Source: Histomonas meleagridis
Lineage: Eukaryota > Parabasalia > Tritrichomonadida > Dientamoebidae
Assembly (NCBI GenBank): GCA_020186115.1
Contig: WSYJ01000178.1
Span: forward strand, 620,001-684,000
Length of the DNA: 64,000 nt
Direction of reading: 5' to 3'
Numbering within the stretch: position 1 is the stretch's first letter; every line of letters begins with the position of its first letter. The notes beneath the pieces were generated by a model. It did no database searches. It was given only the letters and a program-made list of their open reading frames with translations, and had not been told where the DNA came from. Both the position numbers and the translations under genes were made by a program. This document shows positions 19,817 through 32,218 of this stretch, piece after piece.

Positions 19817-22813
19817 TCACTTATCCAAAACGAGTAAGTCATCATACATCGCAACAATTCCACGATTTGTGCTCAGTCTGTTCCTTAGGCTGTTGGCGTA
19901 TTCCTGTTCTCTGTCTAATATAACATGCGCTTGATACGTTGTTTCATCAACACCAACAACTGTACCTGTTTCACCAAATGGTATTGCTCCTGACGAAGAT
20001 ATCACTGCAACTCGATTTCCTATCGCTATGTTTTCCCATTTGGGCTTCCCCATTCCTGGGAATATCACTTGTTGAATCTGAACATTAACGGTCTCGGCGG
20101 TTTCGGTTTCCAGCGGTTTTAACTCCACAAGTTTCGACTCGATCATCTCAAGCGAGTGCTGCGAGATAATGTCAATGTTCTTGTCGATGAGGAAGTACTT
20201 GTGGCAGTAGGCTTCCTTGCTAAAGTATTGGGCGAGCTTCTGTTTGGATTGAAATGCATCCTTTCCCCAAAGCTCTTTCCCGATAATTGAAAAGCGCATT
20301 GACTCATCATCGTAGTTCTGAGCGAATTCAAGAAGATTTGAAACAAGTGGCGAATCAAGATATTCCAAAAATTTATGGCAGAAATCTTTGGTGAAGATGT
20401 ATTTGCCTTGCGCGTTTTTCTTACAGCTTCCATCTAAAACACGGTCATACTCTTTGTTAGATGGGTCACTATTGAATGCAGTAAAAGCAACGCATTGATC
20501 ATCAACAGAAAATTTCGACAAAAGCATACTCAAAGCACCCCAAATTACTTGTAGCTTCCTTTCCAGGTACCTGTTCGTAACCCATTGGATGTCTTCATCT
20601 TCGAAAATTTCATTTAGCGAAGGTATCTCACTGAACTTAGATAATTGAACTGTTACATTTTCATCGTCCAACGATACCACTTTTCCAATAGAATAACCGT
20701 CATCTGTTTTTACGATAACTTTTTGAGGTTTTTGAATACGATAACATATCGTTTTGTCAAATTTCGTAAACATTGGAACGTGACTTACTGAAGAAGAAAG
20801 GATATAAGGGACGATAATTGTGTTTGAGTGAAAGCGGTAACGTGTTTCGTTACTGTTTGTGTAACCTAATGGATTTACTTTAAGAAAAACTTGATTCTTG
20901 TCTGGGGTCAAAATGATTCCATAACGTTGTTTGTATTCTTTGATGATGTCAAGTGGAAATTCTTTCGGATTAATGACACTACAAACATATGCAGGAATGA
21001 GATATGGCCAATTGACCATCAAAACAGTGCCAACAAGTTTCTGAAGCTTTTCAGGTGGGAGAAGAAGTTCTGGTTTGATGGATGGCTTGATGGCAATAGA
21101 GTTAAAAAATGATGGGCGAGAGAAAAGATAAACATGAATGTTCTCGATGTTTGATGTGAATGGGATTGGAATTGAATAAAATGAGGGTACCCCTAACGGT
21201 TTGGCGGAGGTTTTTTGAATGTAACCGGTTTTGATGTCGAAGCGAGTGATTTCACCATTATGAAAAGTAACACATTCATCAATTTGGTTTCTGATTTTTT
21301 CTTGTTCCGAAATTAAAGGTGCTACTTTTGCGAATTCTTCTCGAACTTCATTGATATTAATTATTGGAACTTTAACAACACCTTCATGTTCAAAACGACG
21401 TCCATTTAGGTCGATTTCAAACTTTAGAGGATAATACTTGGCAAGTGGAGATGGTTCAAACATTAATTGTGAGACTTGATCAGGTAATAATTTACTACTT
21501 TGTGGAGGTAAAATACATAAAAGTTGTTCAAGAGGATATGGAGGACGATCTAAATCGAAATGAGATGTATGTTCAGGACAATATTTTGCTACAATTGATA
21601 AAGGAGGAGCGAAAAAGTACTTAAAGCACCAATTCCATGAACAACAACCATTTGTGTAATATTCGAAAACCCAATCAAAGCTATCTAAAACTGCATAAGC
21701 AAGTTCTTTTTCGAATTCAGCAGGATTCTTGAGAAAAGTGTCACCGTATTTCTTTGCCAAATATTGAGAGGGTGCGTTTGGATTTTGAGAGAAGTCAAAT
21801 TCTTGTCCTTTTTTGCTGCTTTTGTGCTTCTGCATAGATATGATAATGTTTTGAAGGAAGTACTGGAGGTTGCTCTTATTGATTTTCCTATTTTCTACAA
21901 GAAAAAGCTTCTTGGTCATCATCGTTTCTTGGTAAGTTCTTACAATAATTTCAAAATCGCCATCGGCAATAATTACATCAGGAAAATGTGGAATGAAATC
22001 ATTACCAAGGAGAAATGAAATGGTTGAAAATTCATCAACAAGTCGATCAACATCCTTAATTTTAAAATCGATTTTCAAATATTCGCGAGCTAATGAAAAC
22101 GAAAGAAGTTCGTAATCAGATGCTGATGAACGAAGTTTGTTGATCTTTCCATTACCGACGTTTTCATTCGGTCCAACCCAAGAATCATATTCTTTCATGA
22201 TGTAGAAATTAGGTTCGCGAGTTTGTAAGCATAAGAAAATTAAATCAGCGTCTGGTGAATATACACAGTGAACTTTGTCATGGTTGAGATATTCAAGCTT
22301 TCTAGCTTCACGCATGAAATTAAAGAATTTGTGTTCACCTTCTCCAGGAACACGGTGTGAGCTATATATGAGTTGAGGCTTCTGCCAGACTGGGTCTGAT
22401 TGTGTTTTTGTTTTGAAAAAATCGAGGAGAAAGTTGTGAAGTTCTTCCATAAATTCGGTACCAACGGAAATTGCTGTCTTGTCAAATTCTTCTGGTTTGT
22501 GGTCACGAGCTGAAACGAATCGGCGAGATCTTTGTTGTGCACATTTAGCAAATGGAGCTGGTCCATCTACAGCAATGTATAAAACTTCTTGTGGACGAAT
22601 TACTTGGACAAGAACATCTAAGTAACGGCACACTTCATGGAAAAGCGCGTCATATTTCCCTTCATAAACTTTAACTAGTGGAAAAGCATTATATATGATA
22701 CAATTGAAATCAATATAAAAATGAGTAAAAACTGGTTTGCATGGATCACTGGCTTTTCTGCGGATTAGTGGGTACCTTTGAACAAGCCATCTATATAAAC
22801 CTGGAACTCCCAT
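19817..22813 (-). CDS. XRN1: 5'-3' exoribonuclease XRN1
   Basis: A 998-residue XRN-family enzyme that degrades 5'-monophosphorylated RNA. The nuclease core is clear: MGVPGLYRWLVQRYP, FYIDFNCIIYNAF, YIAVDGPAPFAKCAQQRSRR, HRVPGEGEHKFFNF, VYSPDADLIFLCLQT and FLLGNDFIPHFPDV carry the conserved acidic metal ligands. The region after residue 500 and the C-terminal beta-barrel (GNRVAVISSSGAIPFGETGTV) match the D1/SH3-like modules that distinguish cytoplasmic XRN1 from nuclear XRN2/Rat1. It lacks a long disordered tail. The 3' part (about 20050-20300) is visibly richer in C/G-ending codons. Confidence 0.93.
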   Translation of the reverse strand: MGVPGLYRWLVQRYPLIRRKASDPCKPVFTHFYIDFNCIIYNAFPLVKVYEGKYDALFHEVCRYLDVLVQVIRPQEVLYIAVDGPAPFAKCAQQRSRRFVSARDHKPEEFDKTAISVGTEFMEELHNFLLDFFKTKTQSDPVWQKPQLIYSSHRVPGEGEHKFFNFMREARKLEYLNHDKVHCVYSPDADLIFLCLQTREPNFYIMKEYDSWVGPNENVGNGKINKLRSSASDYELLSFSLAREYLKIDFKIKDVDRLVDEFSTISFLLGNDFIPHFPDVIIADGDFEIIVRTYQETMMTKKLFLVENRKINKSNLQYFLQNIIISMQKHKSSKKGQEFDFSQNPNAPSQYLAKKYGDTFLKNPAEFEKELAYAVLDSFDWVFEYYTNGCCSWNWCFKYFFAPPLSIVAKYCPEHTSHFDLDRPPYPLEQLLCILPPQSSKLLPDQVSQLMFEPSPLAKYYPLKFEIDLNGRRFEHEGVVKVPIININEVREEFAKVAPLISEQEKIRNQIDECVTFHNGEITRFDIKTGYIQKTSAKPLGVPSFYSIPIPFTSNIENIHVYLFSRPSFFNSIAIKPSIKPELLLPPEKLQKLVGTVLMVNWPYLIPAYVCSVINPKEFPLDIIKEYKQRYGIILTPDKNQVFLKVNPLGYTNSNETRYRFHSNTIIVPYILSSSVSHVPMFTKFDKTICYRIQKPQKVIVKTDDGYSIGKVVSLDDENVTVQLSKFSEIPSLNEIFEDEDIQWVTNRYLERKLQVIWGALSMLLSKFSVDDQCVAFTAFNSDPSNKEYDRVLDGSCKKNAQGKYIFTKDFCHKFLEYLDSPLVSNLLEFAQNYDDESMRFSIIGKELWGKDAFQSKQKLAQYFSKEAYCHKYFLIDKNIDIISQHSLEMIESKLVELKPLETETAETVNVQIQQVIFPGMGKPKWENIAIGNRVAVISSSGAIPFGETGTVVGVDETTYQAHVILDREQEYANSLRNRLSTNRGIVAMYDDLLVLDK

Positions 22814-23500
22814 ATTTGCTTATGAAATTACGTTTGGAGTGGCACTTTTGACGACAAAATGATGCCACATGAGCAAACTTTGAAAATAAGCTAACAATAC
22901 ATAGTTTTCTTAGTCCAAACTACATGTGAGAGTTACAAAAATATTATTATTCAGTTTACTTGATTTATTTTAAAAATTTGTGAAAAATGATTAATTGTAT
23001 TATCTAATTACTAAATAGAAAGCACCTTAAAATAAATATCATTTTTACATTCATTTTTGATAACATAGTTTATGTTTAAGGCAATACACTTTATGATTAA
23101 ACGATAACTAAAACAATTGTTTGAGGTTATTATATAATATTCAATTTTGAAAAATATTATTATATGAAATATTTAATAAATCATGTATATGATGAAACTT
23201 TGATACATATATAATTCAATTTTAAATATATAAAAATTCATTATTCTACGAAATTTAACTTTTTTAAAAATCAAAACTCATATCAACAGATGAATCTAAA
23301 TATTATTACTTAAACATTAAAATATACTCAAGAATTTTTTTTAAAAGAAAGTTTGTTATAATCATGATATATCTTAAGATAAATAAAATTATTGGATATG
23401 AAAAAAATTAAAAGTAATTACTTTTGTTATAATTTCAGGAATGATTTAGCTTTTTAAATATGTAATAATAGTTTTTTATTATATCATTTATTTTAAAGCA
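22814..23500. other. Intergenic region
   Basis: About 690 bp of very AT-rich sequence between divergent XRN1 and BspA-like genes; it must hold both promoters. A TTTCATAAGC initiator-like sequence precedes the XRN1 ATG. No ORF or repeat. Confidence 0.5.
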
Positions 23501-24803
23501 ATGTTTCCTTATTTTGTATTTTATTTTACATTGCCAAATTCCTATTCAATAGAGCTTAATATTTCTCATGTAGAAGTTGTACATTATATACCTTATGATA
23601 CCAAAATAGAAAAAATAATTTTTTGGGATGGTGTCTATAAAATAGGAGAAAGTACTTTTAACTCATGGGAATCACTAAAAGAAGTTATAATTTGGCATTC
23701 AACTTCTTATATTGGGAATTCTGCATTTGAAAGTTGCAGTCAACTTCGAAAAGTATTTTTTGGAAACAATGTCACAGAAATTGGACATCATGCATTTTCA
23801 AAATGTAATTCACTTGAAAGTATTATTCTTCCTAATTCATTAAAATCTATTGGTGCAAGTGCATTTGGTAGTTCTTCTAGTGCAAAAATAATTAATTTAG
23901 GTGAAGGAATAATAAGAATAGATAACACTGCATTTTGTTTTTGTAAATCATTTAAAAGCTTAGTTTTTCCAAATTCTCTAATTCATATAGGTGATGGTTC
24001 TTTCATAGGCTGCGAAAGGTTAGAAACAATTACATTTGGAAAGAATCTTCGAACGATTCCTATACATGCATTTGTTCATTGTCATGGATTAGTAGAAATT
24101 GAACTTAAATACGTACACATTGTTTCATATTATTCTTTCTCCAATTGCATAAATTTAAAAAAGATTATTTTTGAGATGCATTGTCTTTTTTAACAACTTT
24201 AGCAGTTAGTGCATGTTATTCATTAGAAAATATTACTATTGATCCAAATAATAAATATTTTTCCAATTATTATAACGATGGAATTGTATACAGTAAACAA
24301 ATAACAATAATAGTATGTTGTCCAGAAAAGTTATCAATGAATATGTTTTCCCTCCAAATATATCTGTTGTTTGGGAAAATGCTTTTACTAATTGTAAACA
24401 CATCAAATACTTTCATATGAATCAAAAGTTATTATCAATTTGTCGTTATTCTTTTCAATGTTGCAATGGTTTACTGGAATTGTTACTTCCAAATTCATTA
24501 AATTTTATTTCTGGATACGCTTTTTTAAGATGCACAAAATTAAAATTAGTTTTTATTGGGAGAAATCTTAATATGATTGAAGAATTCGCTTTTTCTGAAT
24601 GTATTTCAATAAGATGTATAATGTATTATGGAGATATTGAGCCAATTATAGAAAGAGACATATTTTATAGAAGCTCATTTCTAAAAATAATCACATTGAA
24701 ATCATACCAAGGAGATACATTTGCTGGAATAACTGTATTTAAAGGTGAAGCTTATGGAAGTTGCCCTCCAATCGCATTGCATGCTCCTGATTATGGCTTG
24801 TAA
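23501..24803 (+). pseudogene. BspA-like leucine-rich repeat protein with two frameshifts
   Basis: Three frames in series form one LRR_5/BspA protein of about 430 residues. Repeats of the TpLRR type are plain: IGNSAFESCSQLRKVFF, IGHHAFSKCNSLESIILP, IGDGSFIGCERLETITF, then the typical insertion with VYSKQ and CCPEK, then more repeats. The frames shift near 24187-24192 (one T too few in a T run) and near 24328-24331 (one A too few). The N terminus (MFPYFVFYFTLPNSYS) may be a weak signal peptide. It ends at a short C-terminal sequence after the last repeat, without a membrane segment. BspA-like proteins are a large trichomonad family implicated in surface contact. Confidence 0.8.
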
Positions 24804-26265
24804 CTACATTTTTGTTCTGCATCAAAAATATGTTTGATTTCTTCACAGTTCCAAGTAATCAAATAAGTTATCAATAAAAATTTTGGTGCTTTTATTAACA
24901 AGTGATTTAATTCTATAACCAGCATAATTTTTATAAGAAAACTTTTAGATAGTTTTTTTTGAAAAAAATCCTTTGGCATAAAGCAACATTTTTTTTAAAA
25001 TCACATCCATTTATTTTCTTAGAAGAAAATTTTTGGTGAAACAACACTTGCAATTGCATCACTGCATAGACATGTTGAAAATGTTAAAATTTTCTCGTAA
25101 GATTAAAAATTAAAAATTGGTATGAGTTTAACGATCGTTTCGTTTGAAGTGTTTTTAAAAAATTTAAGTAAATATCAAATACACACTTTGGTGATGAAAA
25201 TGCATTAAAAACGATGTTACTTCTAATAGAAATCTTATCATCAAATTTTTCGTTCATGGATATCTTCAATAACAAAGAATTCAAACTATTTACTTGAGAT
25301 TGACAATGTGTTCAAAAATCAAAATAAATTCCATTCATGTATTGATTGAGAACATATAAATACTCAACATATGTGTAATCTGCATCAATTGGTTAATGTG
25401 TGACATTATTTCAAATAAAAAAGTTTTTAACATTATATTATCAATTTAGAAAATTTAACTTTTTGCATCACATCAAAGATATCAATACACTAAAAAAAGA
25501 TTGGGATTTAATAATTTATTAATCTTAATGAACATTAATCAAGAAGAAAGAGTAATAAAAGTTTTTATTAAAAGTGATTTTTTTTGAATAGAAAACGATC
25601 ATTAATTGAAAAGATTTTTTTCCAAAATTTTCATATCTGATTACTTTGATGATGATGGTGAGTTAACTATTGGTGATGATTCATCTTGTGATTTTTCTTT
25701 TGAACCAACAGATGATGTTATTGTTAATGATTATGGAAGAATTGAAGAATATGTTAACACAGCAGGATTTTTCTTACCATCATTTTCTTTTTATCTTGAG
25801 GCAATGGTGTGAAATTACTGCACCTACATCAGTTTTACCACTTTCTTTGCGAAAAGCGAATTTTGAGATGTATTCTAAGAAATTATATATTAAAAATGTT
25901 TATATTATAGTAAATTGAAATTTAATTTATTGCAATTCTTATGTCAAAAGGACATATGGCGTCAATACCAGCATTTATAATATTTTTTCATTGGCATATA
26001 TAATATTTTTCAAAATCTGATAAAATTTAGCATCTATAAAAAACATTATATTTGACTCATAAATAATGAACTAATCTCTCAATTTTATCTTATGGGTTAT
26101 TCAAGTTCTTTTAGACATTACTCTATATGTTGTTTTTTTTTAAATGTGCTGAATAAATGAATTGCTATCATTGAATTTAGTTTAAATAAAAACAAAATTA
26201 ATATTTATTTTTTATTAAGGTTTATCATTAACTTTTTGGGATTTTTCATTAATTAATCCTCATTA
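24804..26265. other. Long region without an intact gene
   Basis: About 1.46 kb. Short frames at 25084-25284 (minus) and 25606-25812 (plus; DDDGELTIGDDSSCDF) lack ATG starts or neighbours and look like decayed coding sequence at best. Nothing recognisable. Confidence 0.4.
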
Positions 26266-29200
26266 CTAATTTTCATATATGGATATAATTGCAACATTAA
26301 ATAATTTAAATAAATTCCAAATGTTTAAATTAAACCCAAAATAACAATAATAAATTTTAAACAAAACTAATAAATATCTTTAATATTTACATCGATATCT
26401 TTTTGTTTAAGAAGTAAATCTATAATATCAGAATAGCTATTTTCTGATGCGATCATAAGTGCTGTTTTAAATATATTTAATAATCACCAAATTATGTTTT
26501 GAAATTTTGAATTCTTAAAATAAATTTTAAACAAAAACAACAAAAATTTTGTGCGTTAATATCAATTCCTTCTTTTTCAACAAGTAATTCAGCAATAGAA
26601 TAAAATCTATATATACATGCTATAATAAGTGCAGTGTTAAATATTTTAAATGATTTCCAAATGTTTTTCATAAATTTCAAATGATATAAATAAATTTTAT
26701 CTTTCGCATTAACATCAATTTCTTCTTGTCCAAGAAGTAATTTAACTAAATTATCATTGTTACTTTCAATTGCCCACATAAGTGCTGTATAAAATAATCG
26801 AAAAAAATTCCAAATTTTTAATATAAATATCAAATTATCAAAACAAACATTAAACAAAACATTTAAACATCTTTAGCATTAATATCAATTCCTTCTTGTT
26901 CAAGAAGTAATTTAACTATATCAATATAACTCTTTTCAGATGCATTTATAAGTGCTGTATAAAATAATATAAATAATTTCCAAATATTATTTCGAAATAT
27001 TATATCAATGAAATATATATCGTATAAAATATATAAATATCTTGTGCATTAATATCAATTCCTTCTTGTTCAAGTAATATATTTACTATTTCTTTCCCAC
27101 CATTTTCAGCTGCATACATAAGTGCAGTTCGAAATCAATTTAATTAATTCCAAATATTTTATATTAATTCCAAAATATCAAAATAAATATTAAACAAAAC
27201 ATTTAAACATCTATAGCATTAATTTCAATTCCTTCTTGTTCAAGAAGTAATTTAACAATTTCTTTTCTATTATTTCTTGATGCTAACATAAGTGCTGTTT
27301 TAAATAATTTATATAATTTCCAAATATTAAGTTGAAATATCAAATTATTAAATTTAATTTTAAATTTGATGAATTTACTCCTTTTGCATTGATATTAATA
27401 CTTTCGCTTTCAAGAATTGATTTAACTTTGTCAAGATGACCTTTTGAAGATTCATATATAAATTCAGCTTCAAATAATTTTTAAATACTTTAATTATTAT
27501 TTTGAAATAATAAATTATCAAAATAAATTTTAAATTATTTTAATATATTTCATTCGAAATCTCATCAATTCCTCCTTGTTCAGCAAGTAATTTGATTATT
27601 TCTGTATTACCTTTTTCAACAGCGCACAAAAATGCTGTGTTAAATACATTAAATCAATTCCAAATATTAAATTAAAACTTCAAAACATTAAAATAAATTT
27701 CATATGTAATATATAAATATCTTTTATATTAACATCAATTCCTTTTTGTTTAAGAAGTAAATCAACAACTTCAACATTCGAATTTTCAGTTGCATAAATA
27801 AGTGCTGTATCAAATATTTGAAGTAATTTCCGAATATTATTTTGAAATATAAAATCATTATAACAAATTTTATGTAAAACATATAAATATCTTTTGCATT
27901 AACTTCAATTCCTTCTTTTTCAAGAAGCATTTTAACTATTTCATTATGACCATTTTTCGCTGCTAAAATAAGTGCTGTATACAATAATTTATACAAATTC
28001 CAAATGTTATATTGAAATGCTTTCAAACAGTTAAAACAAACACCTTTTGCATTGATATTAATTCTTTCTCTTTCGAGAAGTAATTTGACTATTTCTATGT
28101 TACCTTTTTCTGATGCATAAATAAGTGCTGTGTTAAATATTTAAAGTAATTTCCAAATATTTTTTTGAAATATGAAATAATTAATATAAATAATTTATAT
28201 AATAAATAAACTGATTTAGAATTAATAGAAATACTTTCTTGTTCAAGAAGTAGTTTGAAGATTTCAACCAAATTTTCTTCAGCTGCAAACATAAGTGCAG
28301 TTTTAAATAATGTAAATAATTTCCAAATTTTATTTTGGTATTCCAAAACTTTTGAATAAATTTTATATATAACAAATAAATAGTTTTAGCATTAACATCA
28401 ATTCCTTCTTTATTAAGAAGTAACTCAATTACATCCAATCGCTTCAATTTAACGGCAAATATAAGTGCTGTTGCAAACAAATAAAATAATTTCCAAATTT
28501 TATTTTTAAATTTTAAAATATTTAAATAAATTTTGTATAAAATAAATAAATGTTTTTAATATTAACATCAATTCCTTCTTGTTGAAGAAGTATTTTAACG
28601 AAATTAATTCTTCCATAATTAATAAATCTCATAAGTGCTGTATCAAATACTTTAAATAATTTCCATATATTACTATGAAATTTCAAAATATTTAAACAAA
28701 TTTTATACAAAATATATATACATTTTTAGCATTTATATCAATACCTTTTTGTTCAAGAAGTAAATTTAATACTTCAATATTTGTTACATACATAAGCGTT
28801 GTATAAAATAATTAAAATAATTTCCAAATATTACAATAAAACTTCAATTTATCTAAAAAATCACGAAATAAAACAAATAAACACCTCTAATATTAATATT
28901 AATTCCAGGATAATTAAGAATTAACTTAAATATTTCGATTTTTCCACTCTCAGCTGCAAGAGAAATTATTGGATTAAATGATTTAAAGAATTTCCAAATA
29001 TCATTTCAAAACCCAAAATAATTAAAATAAACAAGAAATGAATCAGAACATATATCTTTACTATTAACTTTAATTCCTTTATGTTCAAGAAGTAATTTAA
29101 CTATATTAATGTTTTTATTTCTAATTGCAATTATAAGTGCTGAAAATAATAAAAAAAATGATTTCCAAATATTATTAACCAAAATTAAATTATATAAAAA

Positions 29201-29679
29201 AGCTGCTTTATCATTAACATTAATTCCTTCTTGTTCAAGAAGTAACTTAACTACATTTAGATGATTATTATCAGTTGCTAATATTAATGCAGTTCTAAAT
29301 AATATAAATTATCTCCAAATTATATTCCAAATAAACAATACCTTTAGCATTAATGTTAATTCCTTTTTGCTCGAGAAGTATTTTAACTATTTCCAAATGA
29401 CCATTTTCAGATGCAACAATTAATGGTGTTTCAAATAATATAAATAATTTTTAAATATTATTTTGAATTATTAAATCATTACTATAAATATTAAACAAAA
29501 TAAATAAATAGACTTAGCATTAATATCAATTCCATCTTGTTTAAGAAGTAATTGAACAACTTTCATGTTATTATTTCTAGATGCACAAATAAGTGCTGTT
29601 TCAAATACTTAAAAAGATTTCCAAACAAAAACTTAAAATATAAAATCATTAAATTAAATATTATATATAACAAAAAGAT
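26266..29679 (-). repeat. Array of 170-bp ankyrin-block/spacer units
   Basis: Each unit is a 90-nt ankyrin block (ACA GCA CTT to AAA GAT) plus a spacer. Spacer lengths in gene order, counted by hand: 80, 80, 46, 60, 81, 80, 80, 80, 80, 80, 63, 80, 80, 80, 80, 80, 80, 80, 63, 80, 80. The last 40 nt of the spacer are best conserved (AATATTTGGAAATTATTTA, then ATTATTT and a variable codon before ACA). The spacer starts are RTTTAT-like (ATTTAT, GTTTAA, GTTTAT, GTTTGT, GTAAAT, GTATAT). Several spacers put a stop directly after the block (GAT GTT TAA). Confidence 0.9.
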
Positions 29680-30888
29680 ATCTTTAGCATTAATATCAAT
29701 TCCATCTTGTTTTAGAACGTATTTAGTAAGTTCGAAATTATCAAATTGCACAGAATTTAATAATAAATCTTTTGGTATTTTATGATTTTGTAGGAAATGT
29801 TTAACAAGATATAAATTTCCGATTTTTGCTGAATAGTTAATGATATTATCATTGATTTTCATACCTTTTTCGAGTAAATATATAAAGATTTCATAGTTAT
29901 AAAATGAGATACATTTCTTTCCGAAATTTTCTAAATCGTCAATTTCAACGATTTTATTTTCATAAAGATATTTAAAGATATCATTTCGATGGAATTTAAT
30001 TGCTGTTTCATATGTACCATCAAATGATGAATGATTTTGTTCACATAAATGAATGATTTCAATGTTTCCACCTGCGATAGCATATTTACCCGTATTATTT
30101 ACATTTGAATTATTCATAAGTAAATATTTAAAACATTTTATTGAAGAAAAAAATGCTGCATAATTAATTAGTGTAGTATCATATTGAATAAAAGAATATC
30201 TTTCATAAAGTGATGGTGCAATTGTTTGATTAAAATTAAAATCATGTTGTGTTGATATTTCTTGAAGTTTTTCGATGTCATCATTTCGAATTATTGTCGC
30301 AATTTCATTCGGATTAACTCCTTCTTCAATGAGTTTTTTATGGAGTTCCCAATCATTCTTTTTAAGTTCTTCATAGTTCTTTTGAAAGTCATTCACTATT
30401 AAGGTATAATACATTCGATTAATATTTAAATTAGGTTTTAAATATGCAAAATATAACGATTCATTGTTTTTAATAATATCAGGACTAATTAAATTATGTT
30501 GAAGCATTTTAAATATTAAATAATATGCTTCTTGCGTTGTGTTTCGATATAAGAATTTCTCAAATATCTTAAATATATTTACATTGTTTTTGTCAATTTC
30601 TTCTTCTTTGGATTGAATAATTTCTAAAAAATTTATATAAAAATTATTTACATTCTTTTGTGAATAAAATGCAGTGTAAACCATATGAACAATGACAATA
30701 TTAAATGAACATGGAAAATTCGTATCATATAAATTCAATATTTCTTGAATTGAAGTTTCAAGATTTTCTTCAGATAATTTAAATATGATTTGTTCAAGTG
30801 AAATAAGTAATTTTGTATATGCGGAATTAAAGCTATCAACTTCTTTTTCGGTATTTGTCGAGTTTTCTTCATTAGAACTGTTTTCCAT
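26266..30888 (-). CDS. DUF3447/ankyrin-repeat protein with about 20 interrupted repeats
   Basis: The start is the ATG at 30888 (MENSSNEENSTNTEKEV). The first uninterrupted part (30888-29680, 403 codons) is an N-terminal helical domain with DUF3447-like segments (KKNDWELHKKLIEEGVNPNE, NYAAFFSSIKCFKYLLMNN) that runs into ankyrin repeats ending GIDINAKD. Then come 20 further blocks of about 30 codons, each one ankyrin repeat (TAL..A, LLLEQEGIDINAKD), all free of stops, and a short last block ending TAG at 26268-26266. The blocks are separated by spacers, mostly 80 nt, that shift frame or contain stops, so a full-length product needs their removal. Block O is three codons short. A close paralog lies at 58643-61070. 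Ankyrin repeats bind proteins; the partner is unknown. If the spacers are not removed, the product ends soon after residue 403. Confidence 0.7.
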
Positions 30889-30988
30889 GGTTTCGTTTAA
30901 TAAAAAATGTTGTGAATCCACCTGACACTTTTTGCTAACATCAGAAATAAAACGGTTTTAAATTCATTTCTGGTTCTGCAAATTCTTT

Positions 30989-32218
30989 ATGTTTTCAAGG
31001 AAAGGATTATTAAGAATCAGAAATACTCAAACAGAAACACACAATTTTCTAATGGATACGACTTCTACTTGCAATTATGTTTCAACATTATTTCAATTCT
31101 TTTTATTAGTCTCTTTCCATATTTTTTCATATTATACTACTCCATCAACAGTCTCTCGAGAGAAGGATTTTTTTGAAATTGAACCTTCATTTAACAAAAA
31201 TAATATTGTATTAAATCTATCTTATGTATATGTTCAAGGTCATCGCTTTATCTATACAAAATGTGTTTTAGCTAAAGCCGATATTTACAAAACGATCGAA
31301 TCTTTAAAATTTCTATTTTCTATATCATCAACTAATAATGAAAATAAAAAGGAAATCATAAAGTTCAGCAAAGAATTTAATTTCTTTGATAAAACAACAC
31401 CATTTACAATATTTTATACAAATGAAAAAGACATTCAATCAATTAATCTCGACATCAAAATTAATGGCCCATTGAAAAAAATTTCGGAAATCGAATTCTT
31501 TTCGTACCACGTCAACTTAGACTCTGAAACACACTATTCATCCTGTAGAATATTAGTATTAATTGTGACATTATATTCGTTTTTTAGTTTTTTAATTTCA
31601 TACAACTTCAAGATAAAATCCCAGCCTTTTTTGTTTGCTTTGGGCGTTTGTGGAGTTCTTTCTTTGATTCCATGGAATGATATTTCAAAAATACATGCTT
31701 TAAACGAACTTGCAAACAGTGCTTTCCTGACTGGCTTTCGTTTGCTCGTACTGAGTGAGCTTATTTCTCTTTTTAAAAAGAAGTATTTTTCGAAATCGAT
31801 TAAGATTATTATTTATACGTTTTTCTTTTTATACGGCTTAGCCCTGTTTGACTCATCTCATAAAAGATCTTCATATATGAGAACAACTGATTTCGAAACA
31901 CCATTTCTGGTTTCAGAATTTTTCCTCTTTCTTTTTGACACTTTTTATTCCATCGTTATCTTAACGGTCTTCATCAGAGAAATTCCCGAATTTTGCAAAG
32001 AACAAGAAGTTAGGTTATTGGTTTTTTTGGGGATAGAAGTTGTTTTTACTTTTTATGCTACAATGTATTCAGGTGTATTTTGTTTATTTAGCGGAGAATA
32101 TATTTATTCAGAAACTCAAATTTTTTTGCGAAACTATATTTATTTAGCATGTTTAGCTTTCTCTTTACATATGTATCGAAAAGGTAAAGAAAATATGTAC
32201 ATACAAATCGGTTCTTGA
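30989..32218 (+). CDS. Seven-transmembrane protein, Wntless/TMEM181-like
   Basis: A 409-residue protein with an N-terminal hydrophobic anchor (about residues 32-48), a luminal or extracellular domain of about 130 residues, and about seven membrane helices in the C-terminal half (ILVLIVTLYSFFSFLIS, FALGVCGVLSLIPW, IKIIIYTFFFLYGLALF and others). A globular N-terminal domain followed by a 7TM bundle is the plan of GOST proteins such as Wntless and TMEM181, which act in Golgi and endosomal transport; the match is by layout. The gene starts only 100 bp from the divergent ankyrin gene. An alternative start is Met22 (MDTTSTCNYV). Confidence 0.55.
   Translation: MFSRKGLLRIRNTQTETHNFLMDTTSTCNYVSTLFQFFLLVSFHIFSYYTTPSTVSREKDFFEIEPSFNKNNIVLNLSYVYVQGHRFIYTKCVLAKADIYKTIESLKFLFSISSTNNENKKEIIKFSKEFNFFDKTTPFTIFYTNEKDIQSINLDIKINGPLKKISEIEFFSYHVNLDSETHYSSCRILVLIVTLYSFFSFLISYNFKIKSQPFLFALGVCGVLSLIPWNDISKIHALNELANSAFLTGFRLLVLSELISLFKKKYFSKSIKIIIYTFFFLYGLALFDSSHKRSSYMRTTDFETPFLVSEFFLFLFDTFYSIVILTVFIREIPEFCKEQEVRLLVFLGIEVVFTFYATMYSGVFCLFSGEYIYSETQIFLRNYIYLACLAFSLHMYRKGKENMYIQIGS

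Noticed and set aside
20143-20433. Second minus-strand frame inside XRN1
   Set aside because: Shadow frame inside a clear exoribonuclease gene.
25606-25918. Overlapping short plus-strand frames
   Set aside because: Only one starts with ATG, neither shows a family, and they overlap each other in two frames.
26266-29679. Spacers as ordinary GT-AG or U12 AT-AC introns
   Set aside because: Starts vary between GT, AT and TT and the ends carry ACAG, ACTG, GCTG or ACAC; there is no branch motif of either class. They remain unexplained.
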